From Candidatus Polarisedimenticolia bacterium (GTDB lineage: Bacteria > Acidobacteriota > Polarisedimenticolia > Gp22-AA2), in NCBI GenBank assembly GCA_036001465.1, contig DASYUH010000085.1:1-62780 (forward strand): a DNA stretch of 62,780 bases, given 5' to 3'. Every line of letters starts with the position of its first letter. The stretch's first letter is position 1. The notes beneath the pieces are model-generated. The model had not been told where the DNA came from. It was given only the letters and a program-made list of their open reading frames with translations, and did no database searches. Shown piece after piece: positions 33,521 to 42,040 of this stretch. The translations under genes were made by a program, and so were the position numbers.

Positions 33521-34708
33521 TCAGCACTTGTTGCCGGATTCCCGCAGCGAGGCGATCCGGTCGGCCAGGGCCGCGGGCAGGACCCTGCGCGCCGCCCGCC
33601 TGGCGGCGCGGCCAAGCTCCGTGGTCCCCCGGTAGAGGAGCCCCCGGAGATGGGGCGGAAAGATGTCCACGCGCCCCAGCGATCGCGCCTCGCGGGCCCA
33701 GAGTCCCTTGTAGCGCTCGAGCCCCTGCAGCATGTCGAACTCCGAGGCCCCCTCCTCGATGACCTTCTGGATGGCGAGGCCCATGGTGACGAGCCCGGCG
33801 GCGAATCCGGCGTAGTTCGGATCGAATCCCGACTGATAGAAGGAGAAGACCCCGTCGTACCGGAACCCGTAGAGGGCCGCCACCGGCTCGTCGTCGAGAC
33901 ACAGGGTGTAGATCCGCAGCCACCCCTTCTCGCACGCCAGCCGGCTGAACTCTTCGTGAAATCTCAGATGATTGGGGGTGTGGAAGGCGGTCGAGAAGCC
34001 GCGCTCCCGCCAGCGCGCCTGGTGCAGCGCGATCAGCCGGCCCAGCGCGGCGCGCCGGTGCTCCTCGGTGGATACGGTCTCGAACCGGACGGTGAACTCC
34101 CGCTCCAGCCTCCTGAGCCGGCGGTTGAAGTTGGCCCGGTGCGCCCCCCCCAGGGTGGCGAGGTAGGACGTCCAGGACTGCCCCGCCAGGGGGATGTACC
34201 GCGAGAGGTTCATCTCCTCCGTGGACACGTGCCAGCCCCTGCGTCCGAGGTGCGCGCCGAGATCCTCGGCGCTGCTGCCGGCGGAGCGGATCTGCTCCAG
34301 CTCGAGGGGCCGGTTGGCGGGCGCCAGGCATTCGGCGAGGGCCGGGAGCGCCCGCTCCTCCTCGCCGCGCCTGACGAGGACGTCCAGGTAGTCGGACCCG
34401 ACGCTCCCGACCCCCATGAACTCGAGGGCGGGAAACGGCTGGATGCTGGAGATGCCGGGCGGCCGGATCACCATCGGCGCCAGCGCCACCAGCCGACCCC
34501 GGTCGCGCACGACCGGGGCGAACAGCCGCCGATCGCGAGACAGGTGCCTCCACCAGGTCGACAGCCACTCCCACGTCAGGAACAGGCAGTTGGCGGAGCT
34601 GTGCCGGAGCAGGTCGGTCCATTCCTCCCTCAATCCCATGAGGCGTTCGGTGCTCTCGATGATCTCGACGGAGTTCAATGACACTCTCGCGGCCGCGGCT
34701 TCAGGCAC
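33521..34708 (-). CDS. FemAB-like GNAT-fold acyl/aminoacyl transferase
   Basis: A 395-residue protein of the Acetyltransf_6/FemAB-like type found in polysaccharide loci. Landmarks are NCLFLTWEWLSTWWRHL near the N-terminus, the basic helix GGAHRANFNRRLRRLEREF, then CLDDEPVAALYGFRYDGVFSFYQSGFD and EFDMLQGLERYKGLWA. The family transfers acyl or amino-acid groups to amino sugars or peptides. The start is uncertain: GTG 34708 overlaps the upstream TGA by eight bases, and a second GTG exists at 34684; neither has a strong ribosome site. A related protein is encoded at 35858-37075. Confidence 0.8.
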   Translation of the reverse strand: MPEAAAARVSLNSVEIIESTERLMGLREEWTDLLRHSSANCLFLTWEWLSTWWRHLSRDRRLFAPVVRDRGRLVALAPMVIRPPGISSIQPFPALEFMGVGSVGSDYLDVLVRRGEEERALPALAECLAPANRPLELEQIRSAGSSAEDLGAHLGRRGWHVSTEEMNLSRYIPLAGQSWTSYLATLGGAHRANFNRRLRRLEREFTVRFETVSTEEHRRAALGRLIALHQARWRERGFSTAFHTPNHLRFHEEFSRLACEKGWLRIYTLCLDDEPVAALYGFRYDGVFSFYQSGFDPNYAGFAAGLVTMGLAIQKVIEEGASEFDMLQGLERYKGLWAREARSLGRVDIFPPHLRGLLYRGTTELGRAARRAARRVLPAALADRIASLRESGNKC

Positions 34709-35861
34709 ATGGATCCAGGCGCAGGACCCGTTCCGCCATGAAGTCGATCTGCGCGGTTGTGACGTCCTGATGGATGGGCAGCTCCAGCAGGTGTCTGCGG
34801 AGAAACGCGGCGTCCGGCCCGGCCTGTCCGTCCGCATCGGGGTGGCCGTAGTTCCAGAACTCCACCGCCTCGATTCCATGCTCGCGGAGCGCCCGGGAGG
34901 CGGCGGCCTTGTCCGGCACCAGGATCGGGAGGAACAGGGGGCAGACTCCTTCCGGCAGATCCCGGCGCGCCAGGGCGACCCGGCCCTTCAGGCGTCCGGC
35001 AAGACGCAGGAAATTCTCCCGCCTAAGGCGCACGATGGCCTGGTAATCGAGCCGGTCGAGGAGCCCCGCGCACCATGGCGACATGGCGGTGTCCAGCTTG
35101 CTGATGTCGTACCCCGCGGTCGAGAACTCGGGAGAGATGTCGCCGATCGGGTGGCGGGCGACTCCGAGGCGATCGAGCGTCCAGCCGGCCGCCCGCTTGC
35201 CGCGCAGGAGCGCGGCGCCGAGAGGATCCGAGCGGGCGCGGAGCCACATGAGAAGCAGCTCCGAGGATCGCGCCACGACCGACACCCGGCTGCACGGCCG
35301 GAGCTCCAGGCCATTGAGAGCGGACGGCCCGTCGGTGTTCTGCACCAGGAGCCCGCCGTTCGGGACCGGCAGCGACTTGTACAGGCAGAAGACCGCGAAG
35401 TCCCCGAACGTCCCGAGCGGGCGGCCTTCGACCTCGCTCAGCAGGGACAGGGCGCAGTCCTCGATCAGGGGGATGCCCCGCTCCCGGCACAGGATTTTCA
35501 CTTCGTTCACCGGCTGCGGCCAGCCGAGGTAGTGAATCAGGTAGAGGGCCCTGGGCCTGAGATCGCACAGGGCCTTCAGCTCGTCGAGATCGACCTGCAT
35601 GTCGCGCCCCACGTGGTAGCAGCGGACCGTCGCCCCGGCCGCCCGGACGGCCCAGACCTCGGCACCGCTGTTGTAGTCCGGCATCAGGACGGTCCCTCCG
35701 TCCGCGCACCCCAGGGCCCTCACCAGGTGGTAGATGCCGCCTCGCGCGACGTAAAAGGAGTGGCGCCTCGGGGCGCTGAGTGGAAAGGGGAGGCTGCGCG
35801 CCGGCACGTGGCCGAGAAGGCTGCGCGGCGCCAGCACGGGCCAGGAGGGGATGTACGTCAC
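34701..35861 (-). CDS. DegT/DnrJ/EryC1-type PLP aminotransferase
   Basis: A 386-residue PLP-fold enzyme starting at GTG 35861, whose TGA overlap (GTGA) couples it to the upstream FemAB-like gene. The N-terminal segment ends SFYVARGGIYHLVRALG; VLMPDYNSGAEVWAVRAAG and LYLIHYLGWPQPVNEVKIL fit the cofactor domain. CLIEDCALSLLSEVEG-like residues precede FAVFCLYKSLPVPNGG, where Lys162 is the candidate Schiff-base lysine. The family aminates keto-sugars bound to a nucleotide, making amino sugars that the deacetylases and acyltransferases here could act on. An alternative is amination of a non-sugar acyl precursor for the neighbouring adenylation module. Confidence 0.82.
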   Translation of the reverse strand: MTYIPSWPVLAPRSLLGHVPARSLPFPLSAPRRHSFYVARGGIYHLVRALGCADGGTVLMPDYNSGAEVWAVRAAGATVRCYHVGRDMQVDLDELKALCDLRPRALYLIHYLGWPQPVNEVKILCRERGIPLIEDCALSLLSEVEGRPLGTFGDFAVFCLYKSLPVPNGGLLVQNTDGPSALNGLELRPCSRVSVVARSSELLLMWLRARSDPLGAALLRGKRAAGWTLDRLGVARHPIGDISPEFSTAGYDISKLDTAMSPWCAGLLDRLDYQAIVRLRRENFLRLAGRLKGRVALARRDLPEGVCPLFLPILVPDKAAASRALREHGIEAVEFWNYGHPDADGQAGPDAAFLRRHLLELPIHQDVTTAQIDFMAERVLRLDPCA

Positions 35862-37075
35862 CGGCCCCCCGATCCCGCCAGGGTGTCGCGCACGGTCCGA
35901 TAGAGAGGGAGGCGCGCCAGGCGCGGGACGACCCCGAACTTGACCCCGTGAAGGACCCGGGCCTTGAGGCGCCCGGGGAAGACATAGAGCCATTCGTGCG
36001 ACCGCACCTTGTCGGTCCAGTGCATCTTCCACTCGTCGTTGCCGCCGAGGAAGTCGTATTCGCTGAGGCCCCGCCTGCAGGCTTCCTCCAGGATCAGGCC
36101 GGTCAGGAGGTTGTAGGGCGAGTAGCCGGCGTACGCCGCGTCGTACCCCGATTTCAGGACGTAGACCTTGTCGCCGTGGCGGAGAGCATAGGCGAAGGCG
36201 ATCCGGGCACCTCCGACCGTCAGGAAGAACAGCCGCAGGATCCCGGCGCGGGCCGCGTGGCGGGCGAGGCTGGCGTAGAACCGGCCGAGGGAGGAGGAGA
36301 GCCGGACGGCGGTCCCGGCCCGGTCCTTCCAGGCGCCGGCCTCCAGCCGCCAGCCGTCCTCGAGAGCCCGGTCCAGCCCCTCCTCCGAGTCGATCGTCTC
36401 GAGCGCCACGCGGCCCCGGCGCTCGAGACGGCGGAGGCGCTTGCGCAGCTTGGCCCGATGGTTGTGGCTCAGCGTCATGAGGTACCGATCCCATCCGTCC
36501 CGAAGCGGCACGTAGGGTGACTCGGACGCGCGCCAGGACGCCACGAGGAATCGATCGGCCTCGGCGAGCCGGGCCAGCTCCGCGGTCGCCTGCGATCCCT
36601 GCGGCACCTGGCAGAGCTCCAGCAGATCCCAGTCGTCGCTCGAGGCCCTGAGGTGGCTCCAGATCGCCCGGCAGGCGTCGTCCCGGCGGTCCGCCACCAC
36701 CAGGTCGAAGCGCGGGGTGTGCTCGTTGTACAGGGAGCCGAGGCGCCGCAGTGGGAGGCCGTACAGCCGGGCCGGTCCGAGCATGAGCGGCGCCAGCGCC
36801 ACCGCCTCCTCGCCGGCGCGCACCAGGAGGACGTGCAGCCTCCGGCCGGCGCCGAAGCTCTCCCACCACGAGCGCACCCACGCGTGGCTCTGGAAGGGAT
36901 GATCCAGGCCGGCCCTCCGGACGAGGCCGTCCCACAGCGGCCCCATGTCCAGGAGCGCGCGCGCGTCCGAGACGACCTCCACCCGGCAGGCCGGGAGGGG
37001 CGCCGCCGCCTTCCTCGCCACGATTCGATCGGCGGGCCCTCCCCCGGCACGTTCAGGGACCGATGCACCATTCAC
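35858..37075 (-). CDS. FemAB-like GNAT-fold acyl/aminoacyl transferase
   Basis: A 405-residue relative of the protein at 33521. It has HPFQSHAWVRSWWESFGAG near residue 60, YLMTLSHNHRAKLRKRLRRL near residue 205, and SGYDAAYAGYSPYNLLTGLI followed by YDFLGGNDEWKMHWTD near residues 325-370. The last of these is a typical substrate-pocket segment of polysaccharide-locus FemAB-like proteins. It probably transfers an acyl or aminoacyl group onto an amino sugar. GAGGGTGA precedes ATG 37075; the start overlaps the upstream GNAT gene by 23 bases. Together with the carrier-protein module next door it may attach the activated group. Confidence 0.82.
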   Translation of the reverse strand: MNGASVPERAGGGPADRIVARKAAAPLPACRVEVVSDARALLDMGPLWDGLVRRAGLDHPFQSHAWVRSWWESFGAGRRLHVLLVRAGEEAVALAPLMLGPARLYGLPLRRLGSLYNEHTPRFDLVVADRRDDACRAIWSHLRASSDDWDLLELCQVPQGSQATAELARLAEADRFLVASWRASESPYVPLRDGWDRYLMTLSHNHRAKLRKRLRRLERRGRVALETIDSEEGLDRALEDGWRLEAGAWKDRAGTAVRLSSSLGRFYASLARHAARAGILRLFFLTVGGARIAFAYALRHGDKVYVLKSGYDAAYAGYSPYNLLTGLILEEACRRGLSEYDFLGGNDEWKMHWTDKVRSHEWLYVFPGRLKARVLHGVKFGVVPRLARLPLYRTVRDTLAGSGGR

Positions 37076-38219
37076 CCTCGAGCCTCGTCAGGAAGGCGTC
37101 CCCCCGATGGATGGCCTCGAGCACTTCGGGGTCGCGCGAATGGACCAGGAACCAGGAGATCCCGTCGTGGTGGAACACGCACCGCCTCGCGGCCAGCGCC
37201 TGGAAAGCCGCCGGGTCCATCTGGCCCGACACCGCCACCGCCCCTCCCCGATAGGCGCGCTCGAAGAGGTGATCGACCACGTCTCCCATGAATCCCCGCA
37301 TGGCGCCGACCTGCACGACTTCGCTGATGCCCCCGGGGTTCAGGTAGAAGAGGTACCAGCCGACGAGGGCGCCGGAGCCGTCCCGGACGGCCACCTTCTC
37401 GAACCGGCCGCGCCCCCGCCTGGCGGCCAGGAGGTCGAGAAACCAGTCGAGAAATGCGCCGTCGTAGCGGGGGCGCAGGGCGCGATCGGCGGCGGTTCCG
37501 GACAGGCAGGCCAGGAGATCCCCCGGCGCGAGGTCCTGCCCCGTGAGGCGCGAGCGGGTCGTCCGCATGGAGGCGCCGGCGATCCGGGGGGCCAGCATGT
37601 CGGCGGCGGCGCACAACGGGGCGACCGCCGCCGAGAGGGCGGCGGGCAGCCCGCGCCGCCTCAGGTAGGACAGGAGGTAGCGTCCGGGACGGAGCGGCCG
37701 CGTCCAGCGGAGGCTGTAGAGCAGCGAGGTGGAGCCTCCCAGGCTCTCGAGGATGCGTCGGGAGGGGCCCCCTCCTTCGGCCACCGAGAGATCCTGGCCG
37801 CCCGCCAGGAACGCCCGGGCGAGCGCCAGGGCCGCCAGGCTGGCCCGGCTGCCCGGCTCGACCATGAAGGAATGGCTGATGGCGGCGCGGATCGATCGGC
37901 CGCCGATCCGCATGCGGCGCGGCATCACGCCGAGGCAGCCGACGATGCGGCCGGCGCCGTCCTCGCAGACCAGGGAAGGGAGCGTGGGGTCCCGCCACGG
38001 GCTCTTGCACAGGATCTGCTCGAGGTGGTCCCCCGTCGATCCGGGCGCGCGCCCGGCGCGCCCCGCGAAGACCTGCTCGTACAGCGACACGATGTGCGGG
38101 AGATCCCGCTCGACCAGCGGGCGGACCCGGGAGGCCGCGGACGCCCGCGGCATGTCGCCGCGATCGACCGGACCCGGATCGGCCGCCGGCTGACGTTCCA
38201 ATCCGGCCGCCTCAGCCAC
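37053..38219 (-). CDS. GNAT-family acyltransferase, two-domain
   Basis: A 388-residue protein starting at GTG 38219 with GGGAG upstream; the start overlaps the flavin-reductase TGA (GTGGCTGA). The N-terminal part fits a GNAT fold (VRPLVERDLPHIVSLYEQVFAG, LVCEDGAGRIVGCLGVMPRRM, AAISHSFMVEPGSR). A second GNAT-like half follows (RRGRGRFEKVAVRDGSGALVGWYLFYLNPGGISEVVQVGA). It ends with GDAFLTRLEGEWCIGP. Similar proteins in EPS loci are thought to acylate sugars. Its tight overlap with the flavin reductase, carrier protein and adenylation enzyme suggests it uses the carrier-bound product. Substrate is unknown. Confidence 0.75.
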   Translation of the reverse strand: MAEAAGLERQPAADPGPVDRGDMPRASAASRVRPLVERDLPHIVSLYEQVFAGRAGRAPGSTGDHLEQILCKSPWRDPTLPSLVCEDGAGRIVGCLGVMPRRMRIGGRSIRAAISHSFMVEPGSRASLAALALARAFLAGGQDLSVAEGGGPSRRILESLGGSTSLLYSLRWTRPLRPGRYLLSYLRRRGLPAALSAAVAPLCAAADMLAPRIAGASMRTTRSRLTGQDLAPGDLLACLSGTAADRALRPRYDGAFLDWFLDLLAARRGRGRFEKVAVRDGSGALVGWYLFYLNPGGISEVVQVGAMRGFMGDVVDHLFERAYRGGAVAVSGQMDPAAFQALAARRCVFHHDGISWFLVHSRDPEVLEAIHRGDAFLTRLEGEWCIGP

Positions 38220-38694
38220 CGTACTCCCAGGGGGATTCGGCGATGGTCATCGGTCGGACCGGCTCGCGGCAGCTGGCGTCCAGGACCTCCAGGACGACCA
38301 GGGAGTGGTCCCCTCCCAGGTCGTCGACGATTCTCCGCACGCGGCATTCGAGGTACGCCGGCGCGTTGCGCAGGATCGGGACCGCCGTGGTCCCCTCCTG
38401 GAACGGCTCGCCGTTGATCCCGGAGGCATCGGCCTCGGTCGGCGCGAAGAACCTGCGGGCCATCTCCTCCTGGCCGCGCCCCAGGATGTGCAGCGCCGCG
38501 ACCCCGCTGTCGCGCAGGCAGGCGAACACGTTGCTCCCCGGGCGCACCGCCGCCATGAGGAGCGGCGGCCGGAAGGAGGCCTGCGACACCCAGGTGACCG
38601 TGGCCGCCCCGAAGCGGTCGCCGCTCCTCGAGGTCATGACGTACACACCGTTCGACAGCAGGCGCAGCGTCTTGTGCCGGCTCTCAGGATCCAT
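38212..38694 (-). CDS. Flavin reductase (HpaC/RutF-like domain)
   Basis: A 160-residue flavin-reductase-like split-barrel protein: LLSNGVYVMTSRSGDRFGAATVTWVSQASFRPPLLMAAVRPGSN, FACLRDSGVAALHILGRGQEEMARRFF and a central HSLVVLEVLDA strand. Such enzymes reduce FMN or FAD with NAD(P)H and hand it to a partner monooxygenase; the luciferase-like protein at 41025 is the obvious partner. GAGGGAA precedes ATG 38694, which overlaps the carrier-protein gene by 11 bases. It is short for the family but shows the core barrel. Direct interaction with the partner is inferred from gene order only. Confidence 0.88.
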   Translation of the reverse strand: MDPESRHKTLRLLSNGVYVMTSRSGDRFGAATVTWVSQASFRPPLLMAAVRPGSNVFACLRDSGVAALHILGRGQEEMARRFFAPTEADASGINGEPFQEGTTAVPILRNAPAYLECRVRRIVDDLGGDHSLVVLEVLDASCREPVRPMTIAESPWEYGG

Positions 38695-38947
38695 TTCCCT
38701 CGCTCCCGCGGCGCGCGGCCACGAAGCCGGCGATTCTCTCGATCGTCCGGAAGTTGTCCATCTCGAGGTCCTGCAGCGACACGACGATCCCGAACTCGCG
38801 CTCGAGCTGGGCCAGGAGCTCCACGAAGGCCATCGAGTCGAGCGCCCCGGCCTCGAACAGATCGGTCTCCCCCGACGGCACATCCAGGTTCAGCCTGTCG
38901 GCGAACAGCCGGACAATGCGCCCCTGCAACTCCTCGGCGGCATGCAT
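38684..38947 (-). CDS. Free-standing acyl/peptidyl carrier protein
   Basis: An 87-residue four-helix carrier protein. Ser38 in GALDSMAFVELL is the expected 4'-phosphopantetheine attachment site, and the flanking FEAGALDS and FRTIERIAGFV segments resemble DltC-like and EPS-locus carriers more than fatty-acid ACP. It should hold the acyl or aminoacyl group loaded by the adenylation enzyme at 39436. GGAAGAG precedes ATG 38947, one base after the stop of the upstream GNAT gene. No phosphopantetheinyl transferase gene is seen in the window, so a housekeeping enzyme elsewhere must activate it. Confidence 0.92.
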   Translation of the reverse strand: MHAAEELQGRIVRLFADRLNLDVPSGETDLFEAGALDSMAFVELLAQLEREFGIVVSLQDLEMDNFRTIERIAGFVAARRGSEGNGS

Positions 38948-38948
38948 C

Positions 38949-39455
38949 TCACTCTTCCTTGTGCTCGGAGGCCAGGATGTCGAACCACAGGCGGTCGTGC
39001 GGGCGGCCGTCGATGACGTGACACTGTCTCTGCCTGCCGATCGGCTGGAATCCCAGGCGCGCGGCGATGCGGGCCGACGGGTTGCTCTCGACGATCCAGG
39101 TGTTGATCGCCCCCAGGCCCAGCTCCCGGAAGCCGAGCGTCAGGAGCCTTCCGGCCGCCCGCGTGGCGTGGCCGCGCGCGCGGAACGACTTGTCTCCGGC
39201 CACGACCCAGATGCGGGCGGTCCCGAAGGCCCGGTCGACACCGGTCAGGCCGACCACGCCGACGGGCGTCCTGTCGTCCTCCCCCGTGAACACCCGCAGG
39301 ACCTCCGAGTCGCGCTGCGTGGCGATCTTCAGCCACTCCGGTGTGAGGATCTGCCGCCCGTTCCCGAAATCCAGCCACTGGTAGTTCTCCTTGCTGGACA
39401 TCCAGGAGGCGACGAGCCGGATGAGCTCGGGGCTGTCAAGCGGAAGCAGCTTCAT
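38949..39455 (-). CDS. RimJ/RimL-type GNAT N-acyltransferase
   Basis: A 168-residue single-domain GNAT. ARIWVVAGDKSFRARGHATRAAGRLL contains the acyl-CoA pyrophosphate-binding R/QxxGxG/A-type loop (RARGHA), and the C-terminal INTWIVESNPSARIAARLGFQPIGRQ is the typical RimJ/L ending. It may acetylate an amino sugar or the amino group of a carrier-bound residue. It lies between the adenylation enzyme (20-base overlap) and the carrier protein, so a role in that module is likely. The acceptor is not known. Confidence 0.85.
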   Translation of the reverse strand: MKLLPLDSPELIRLVASWMSSKENYQWLDFGNGRQILTPEWLKIATQRDSEVLRVFTGEDDRTPVGVVGLTGVDRAFGTARIWVVAGDKSFRARGHATRAAGRLLTLGFRELGLGAINTWIVESNPSARIAARLGFQPIGRQRQCHVIDGRPHDRLWFDILASEHKEE

Positions 39456-41040
39456 GACGCTCGAAGGTCTCCTTGAGGACGGCCCGATCGATCTTGCCGT
39501 TGGCGTTTCGGGGCAGCCGGTCGTAGGCCTGCCAGCGCGCGGGGAGCATGTGGGCCGGCAGGAGACGACCCAGCCCCTGGCGGAGCGCCGTGGGATTCAT
39601 CTCCTCCTCCGCCGGGACGTAGGCGCAGCACAGGATCGTCCCCTCGAATTGGTCCGTCGGGATGGCCACCACCGCGCACTCCCGCACGCCGTCCAGGGCG
39701 CCGAGGCAGGTCTCGATCTCCCCCAGCTCGATGCGGTATCCCCGGCTCTTGACCTGCGCGTCGGCCCGCCCGACGAAATAGACCAGCCCGTCCTCGCCAC
39801 GGCGCGCCAGGTCCCCCGTGCGGTAGATCCGTTCGCCTTCGCCGGGGCCGCCGTTTCTGGACAGGAAGACCTCGCGCGTCTTCTGCGGGTCCTCCCAGTA
39901 CCCCGGGCTGAGGCCGCGCCCGCCGATGTAGAGGTTGCCGACCTCGCCGTCCCCGACCGGCTTCAGGTGGTCGTCCAGGATCAGGAGCTCCTCCCCGTCG
40001 CAGGCGGTGCCGATCGGGATCGCCTGGCGGTCGCTGGCGGGGCCGCCCGGAACCGTGTAGTAGCTGCTGGCGATCGTGGCCTCGGTCGGCCCGTAGAGGT
40101 TGGTGAACGAGACATGCGGCAGCCGCCGCATCCAGTAGGCGAGCGCCGGCGTGGGGAACACCTCCCCGCACCACAGAAGCCGCTTGAGCTCCGGGAAGTC
40201 GCCGGGGCGGACCACGTCGAACTTGGCCATGTAGTTCAGGACCGAGGGGACGGAGAACCACTGCGTCAGCCGCGAGGCGCGGATGAATTCCGCCAGCGTG
40301 GTGGGAAGGAGGCTCGCCTGGGGAGGAACCAGGTGCAGCTCCGCCCCCACCGCGAAGGCCCCGAAGATGTCGAACAGCGAGAGGTCGAAGTGCAGCGGCG
40401 GGTGGCACGAGACCCGGTCGGAGGCCTCCATCCCGAAGTAGCGCGTGGCCCAGTCGACGAAGTGCAGGACGTTCGCATGCGTGATGACCACCCCTTTGGG
40501 CGTTCCCGTGGATCCGGAGGTGAACAGGATGTGCGCCGTGTCCAGGGGGGGCGTCGCGGGCGCCCCGGGGACCACGTCTCCGCCGCTGACGTCGGGCGCG
40601 GCGAAGCGCGGCCTGAAGGTCACGGCACCCGGCGGTTCCTCGTCCAGCCAGCCGACGGCGATGCCGGAGCCCCGCTGTCGATCCTCCAGAATCTCGTCGA
40701 GCGTGCGGCCCACCGGGCCGCCCGCCAGGATGAAGCGGGGGGCGCACGAGTCGATCATCTTCGCCAGACGGGGGGCCGGGCTCGACGGATCGAGCGGCAC
40801 GTAGATGCACGAAGCCCGGTAGATCCCGAGAAGCCCCACGATCGCCTGCAGCGATTTCGGCATCAGCAGGCAGACCCGATCCCCCCGCCCGCAGCCTTCC
40901 GCCAGGAGCCTCAGGGCGAGCCGGCGCGAGCGGACCTCCAGCTCGGCATAGGTGAGGGCGCGCCCGCAGTCGACGACGGCCACGGCCTCGGGGCGCCGCT
41001 CCGCCTGCCGTGTCACGAGATGGGCTAGGGATTCGGGCAT
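39436..41040 (-). CDS. Free-standing amino-acid-type adenylation enzyme (A-domain)
   Basis: A 534-residue ANL-superfamily enzyme with the ordered A-domain cores: LTYAELEVRSRRLA, LFTSGSTGTPKGVVITH near residue 170, HFDLSLFDIF near 215, NLYGPTEATI, YRTGDLARR, GRADAQVKSRGYRIELGEIE and the C-terminal NGKIDR lysine. The Asp in FDLS is the residue that in NRPS A-domains contacts the alpha-amino group, so an amino acid is the likelier substrate than a plain fatty acid. It has no fused carrier; the ACP at 38684 is the likely partner, as in DltA/DltC. The ATG overlaps the TAG of the monooxygenase gene by 16 bases. Exact substrate is unknown. Confidence 0.88.
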   Translation of the reverse strand: MPESLAHLVTRQAERRPEAVAVVDCGRALTYAELEVRSRRLALRLLAEGCGRGDRVCLLMPKSLQAIVGLLGIYRASCIYVPLDPSSPAPRLAKMIDSCAPRFILAGGPVGRTLDEILEDRQRGSGIAVGWLDEEPPGAVTFRPRFAAPDVSGGDVVPGAPATPPLDTAHILFTSGSTGTPKGVVITHANVLHFVDWATRYFGMEASDRVSCHPPLHFDLSLFDIFGAFAVGAELHLVPPQASLLPTTLAEFIRASRLTQWFSVPSVLNYMAKFDVVRPGDFPELKRLLWCGEVFPTPALAYWMRRLPHVSFTNLYGPTEATIASSYYTVPGGPASDRQAIPIGTACDGEELLILDDHLKPVGDGEVGNLYIGGRGLSPGYWEDPQKTREVFLSRNGGPGEGERIYRTGDLARRGEDGLVYFVGRADAQVKSRGYRIELGEIETCLGALDGVRECAVVAIPTDQFEGTILCCAYVPAEEEMNPTALRQGLGRLLPAHMLPARWQAYDRLPRNANGKIDRAVLKETFERHEAASA

Positions 41041-42035
41041 CGGTCGAGGGCCCTCTCGAAGGCGGCCTCCGTCTGTTCCAGGTCGTCGGGGTCGCGTGGG
41101 ATGTCGAGGATGAACGTCCGGCAGCCGGCGGAGAGATATCGCGCCAGCTCCGCGCCGACCCGCTCGTGGCTCCCCACGAGGTAGGGGCACATCGTCTTGT
41201 AGTTCTGGAACGGGACCAGCCAGTAGGGACTGCCGTCGCCGGCCTGCCCCATGCCTGACAGCTGGCCGTGCCAGACGGAGTCCGAGACCTTCATCGCGAG
41301 CTGGTGGGCCAGCTGCCCCTTGCGGTCCTCCGGAAACCGGGCGCGCGCCAGCTCCCAGGCCTCGTCCTCGCTCCTCCGGGTGATCAGGCCGACGCGGATC
41401 CCGCGCGCCCCTCCCCCGTCCTTCGAGGGCTCCGGGGCGTCCTGCGCCGGCTTCGGATACTCGATGGCGGTGGCCTCGAGGCTCCGGGCCGCGGCCCTCC
41501 CCGCCTCCGAGGAGCCGGAGACGAAGATGCCCGGAAACAGATCCGGGGGGAGCGGCGGCGAAAGCCTCAGCCGCTCCACCTGGTGGTACTCCCCTGCGAG
41601 GGTGACCGGTTTCTGCCCGGAGAGGAGGTGCCGGATGATCGAGGTGTATTCCACCAGCCGCTGATAGCGCCTGTCGTGCGGCGTCCGGTCCCCGAGCGCC
41701 TCCAGGTCGTTCTTGAATCCCCCGGCGACCAGGTTGAGGTAGATCCTCCGCTCGAAGAGGGAGGCATACGTGGTCACCATCTTGGCCACCGTGTACGGGT
41801 GCATATAGACCGGCTGCACCGCCACCAGAGGACAGAGCGACCGGGTGCCCGCGATGATCAGCTGCGAAACCAGCCAGGCATCCAGGAGCGAATTGTCTGA
41901 ATAGACGAGGATCCCCTTGCAGCCGGCGCGCTCGCTCCAGCGCGCCACCTCGACGACGTGATCGGCATACGCCCGCGCATCGTCGCCTGTGGACGGCGGG
42001 CAGGTGGAGAAGATCTCGATGCGCGGGTCGAACAT
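41025..42035 (-). CDS. Luciferase-like FMN-dependent monooxygenase (LLM class)
   Basis: A 336-residue TIM-barrel protein of the bacterial-luciferase/SsuD type. Landmarks are YADHVVEVARWSERAGCKGILVYSDN, PLVAVQPVYMHPYTVAKMVTTYASLFERRIYLNLVAGG, RYQRLVEYTSIIRHLLSG and the GIFVSGSSEAGRAAA strand. These enzymes use reduced FMN, supplied here presumably by the flavin reductase at 38212. Relatives act in sulphonate oxidation and as NRPS-associated hydroxylases; the neighbouring adenylation enzyme and carrier favour oxidation of a carrier-bound or soluble amino-acid derivative. The gene sits five bases after the upstream glycosyltransferase stop. Confidence 0.87.
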   Translation of the reverse strand: MFDPRIEIFSTCPPSTGDDARAYADHVVEVARWSERAGCKGILVYSDNSLLDAWLVSQLIIAGTRSLCPLVAVQPVYMHPYTVAKMVTTYASLFERRIYLNLVAGGFKNDLEALGDRTPHDRRYQRLVEYTSIIRHLLSGQKPVTLAGEYHQVERLRLSPPLPPDLFPGIFVSGSSEAGRAAARSLEATAIEYPKPAQDAPEPSKDGGGARGIRVGLITRRSEDEAWELARARFPEDRKGQLAHQLAMKVSDSVWHGQLSGMGQAGDGSPYWLVPFQNYKTMCPYLVGSHERVGAELARYLSAGCRTFILDIPRDPDDLEQTEAAFERALDRCPNP

Positions 42036-42040
42036 GGCCT

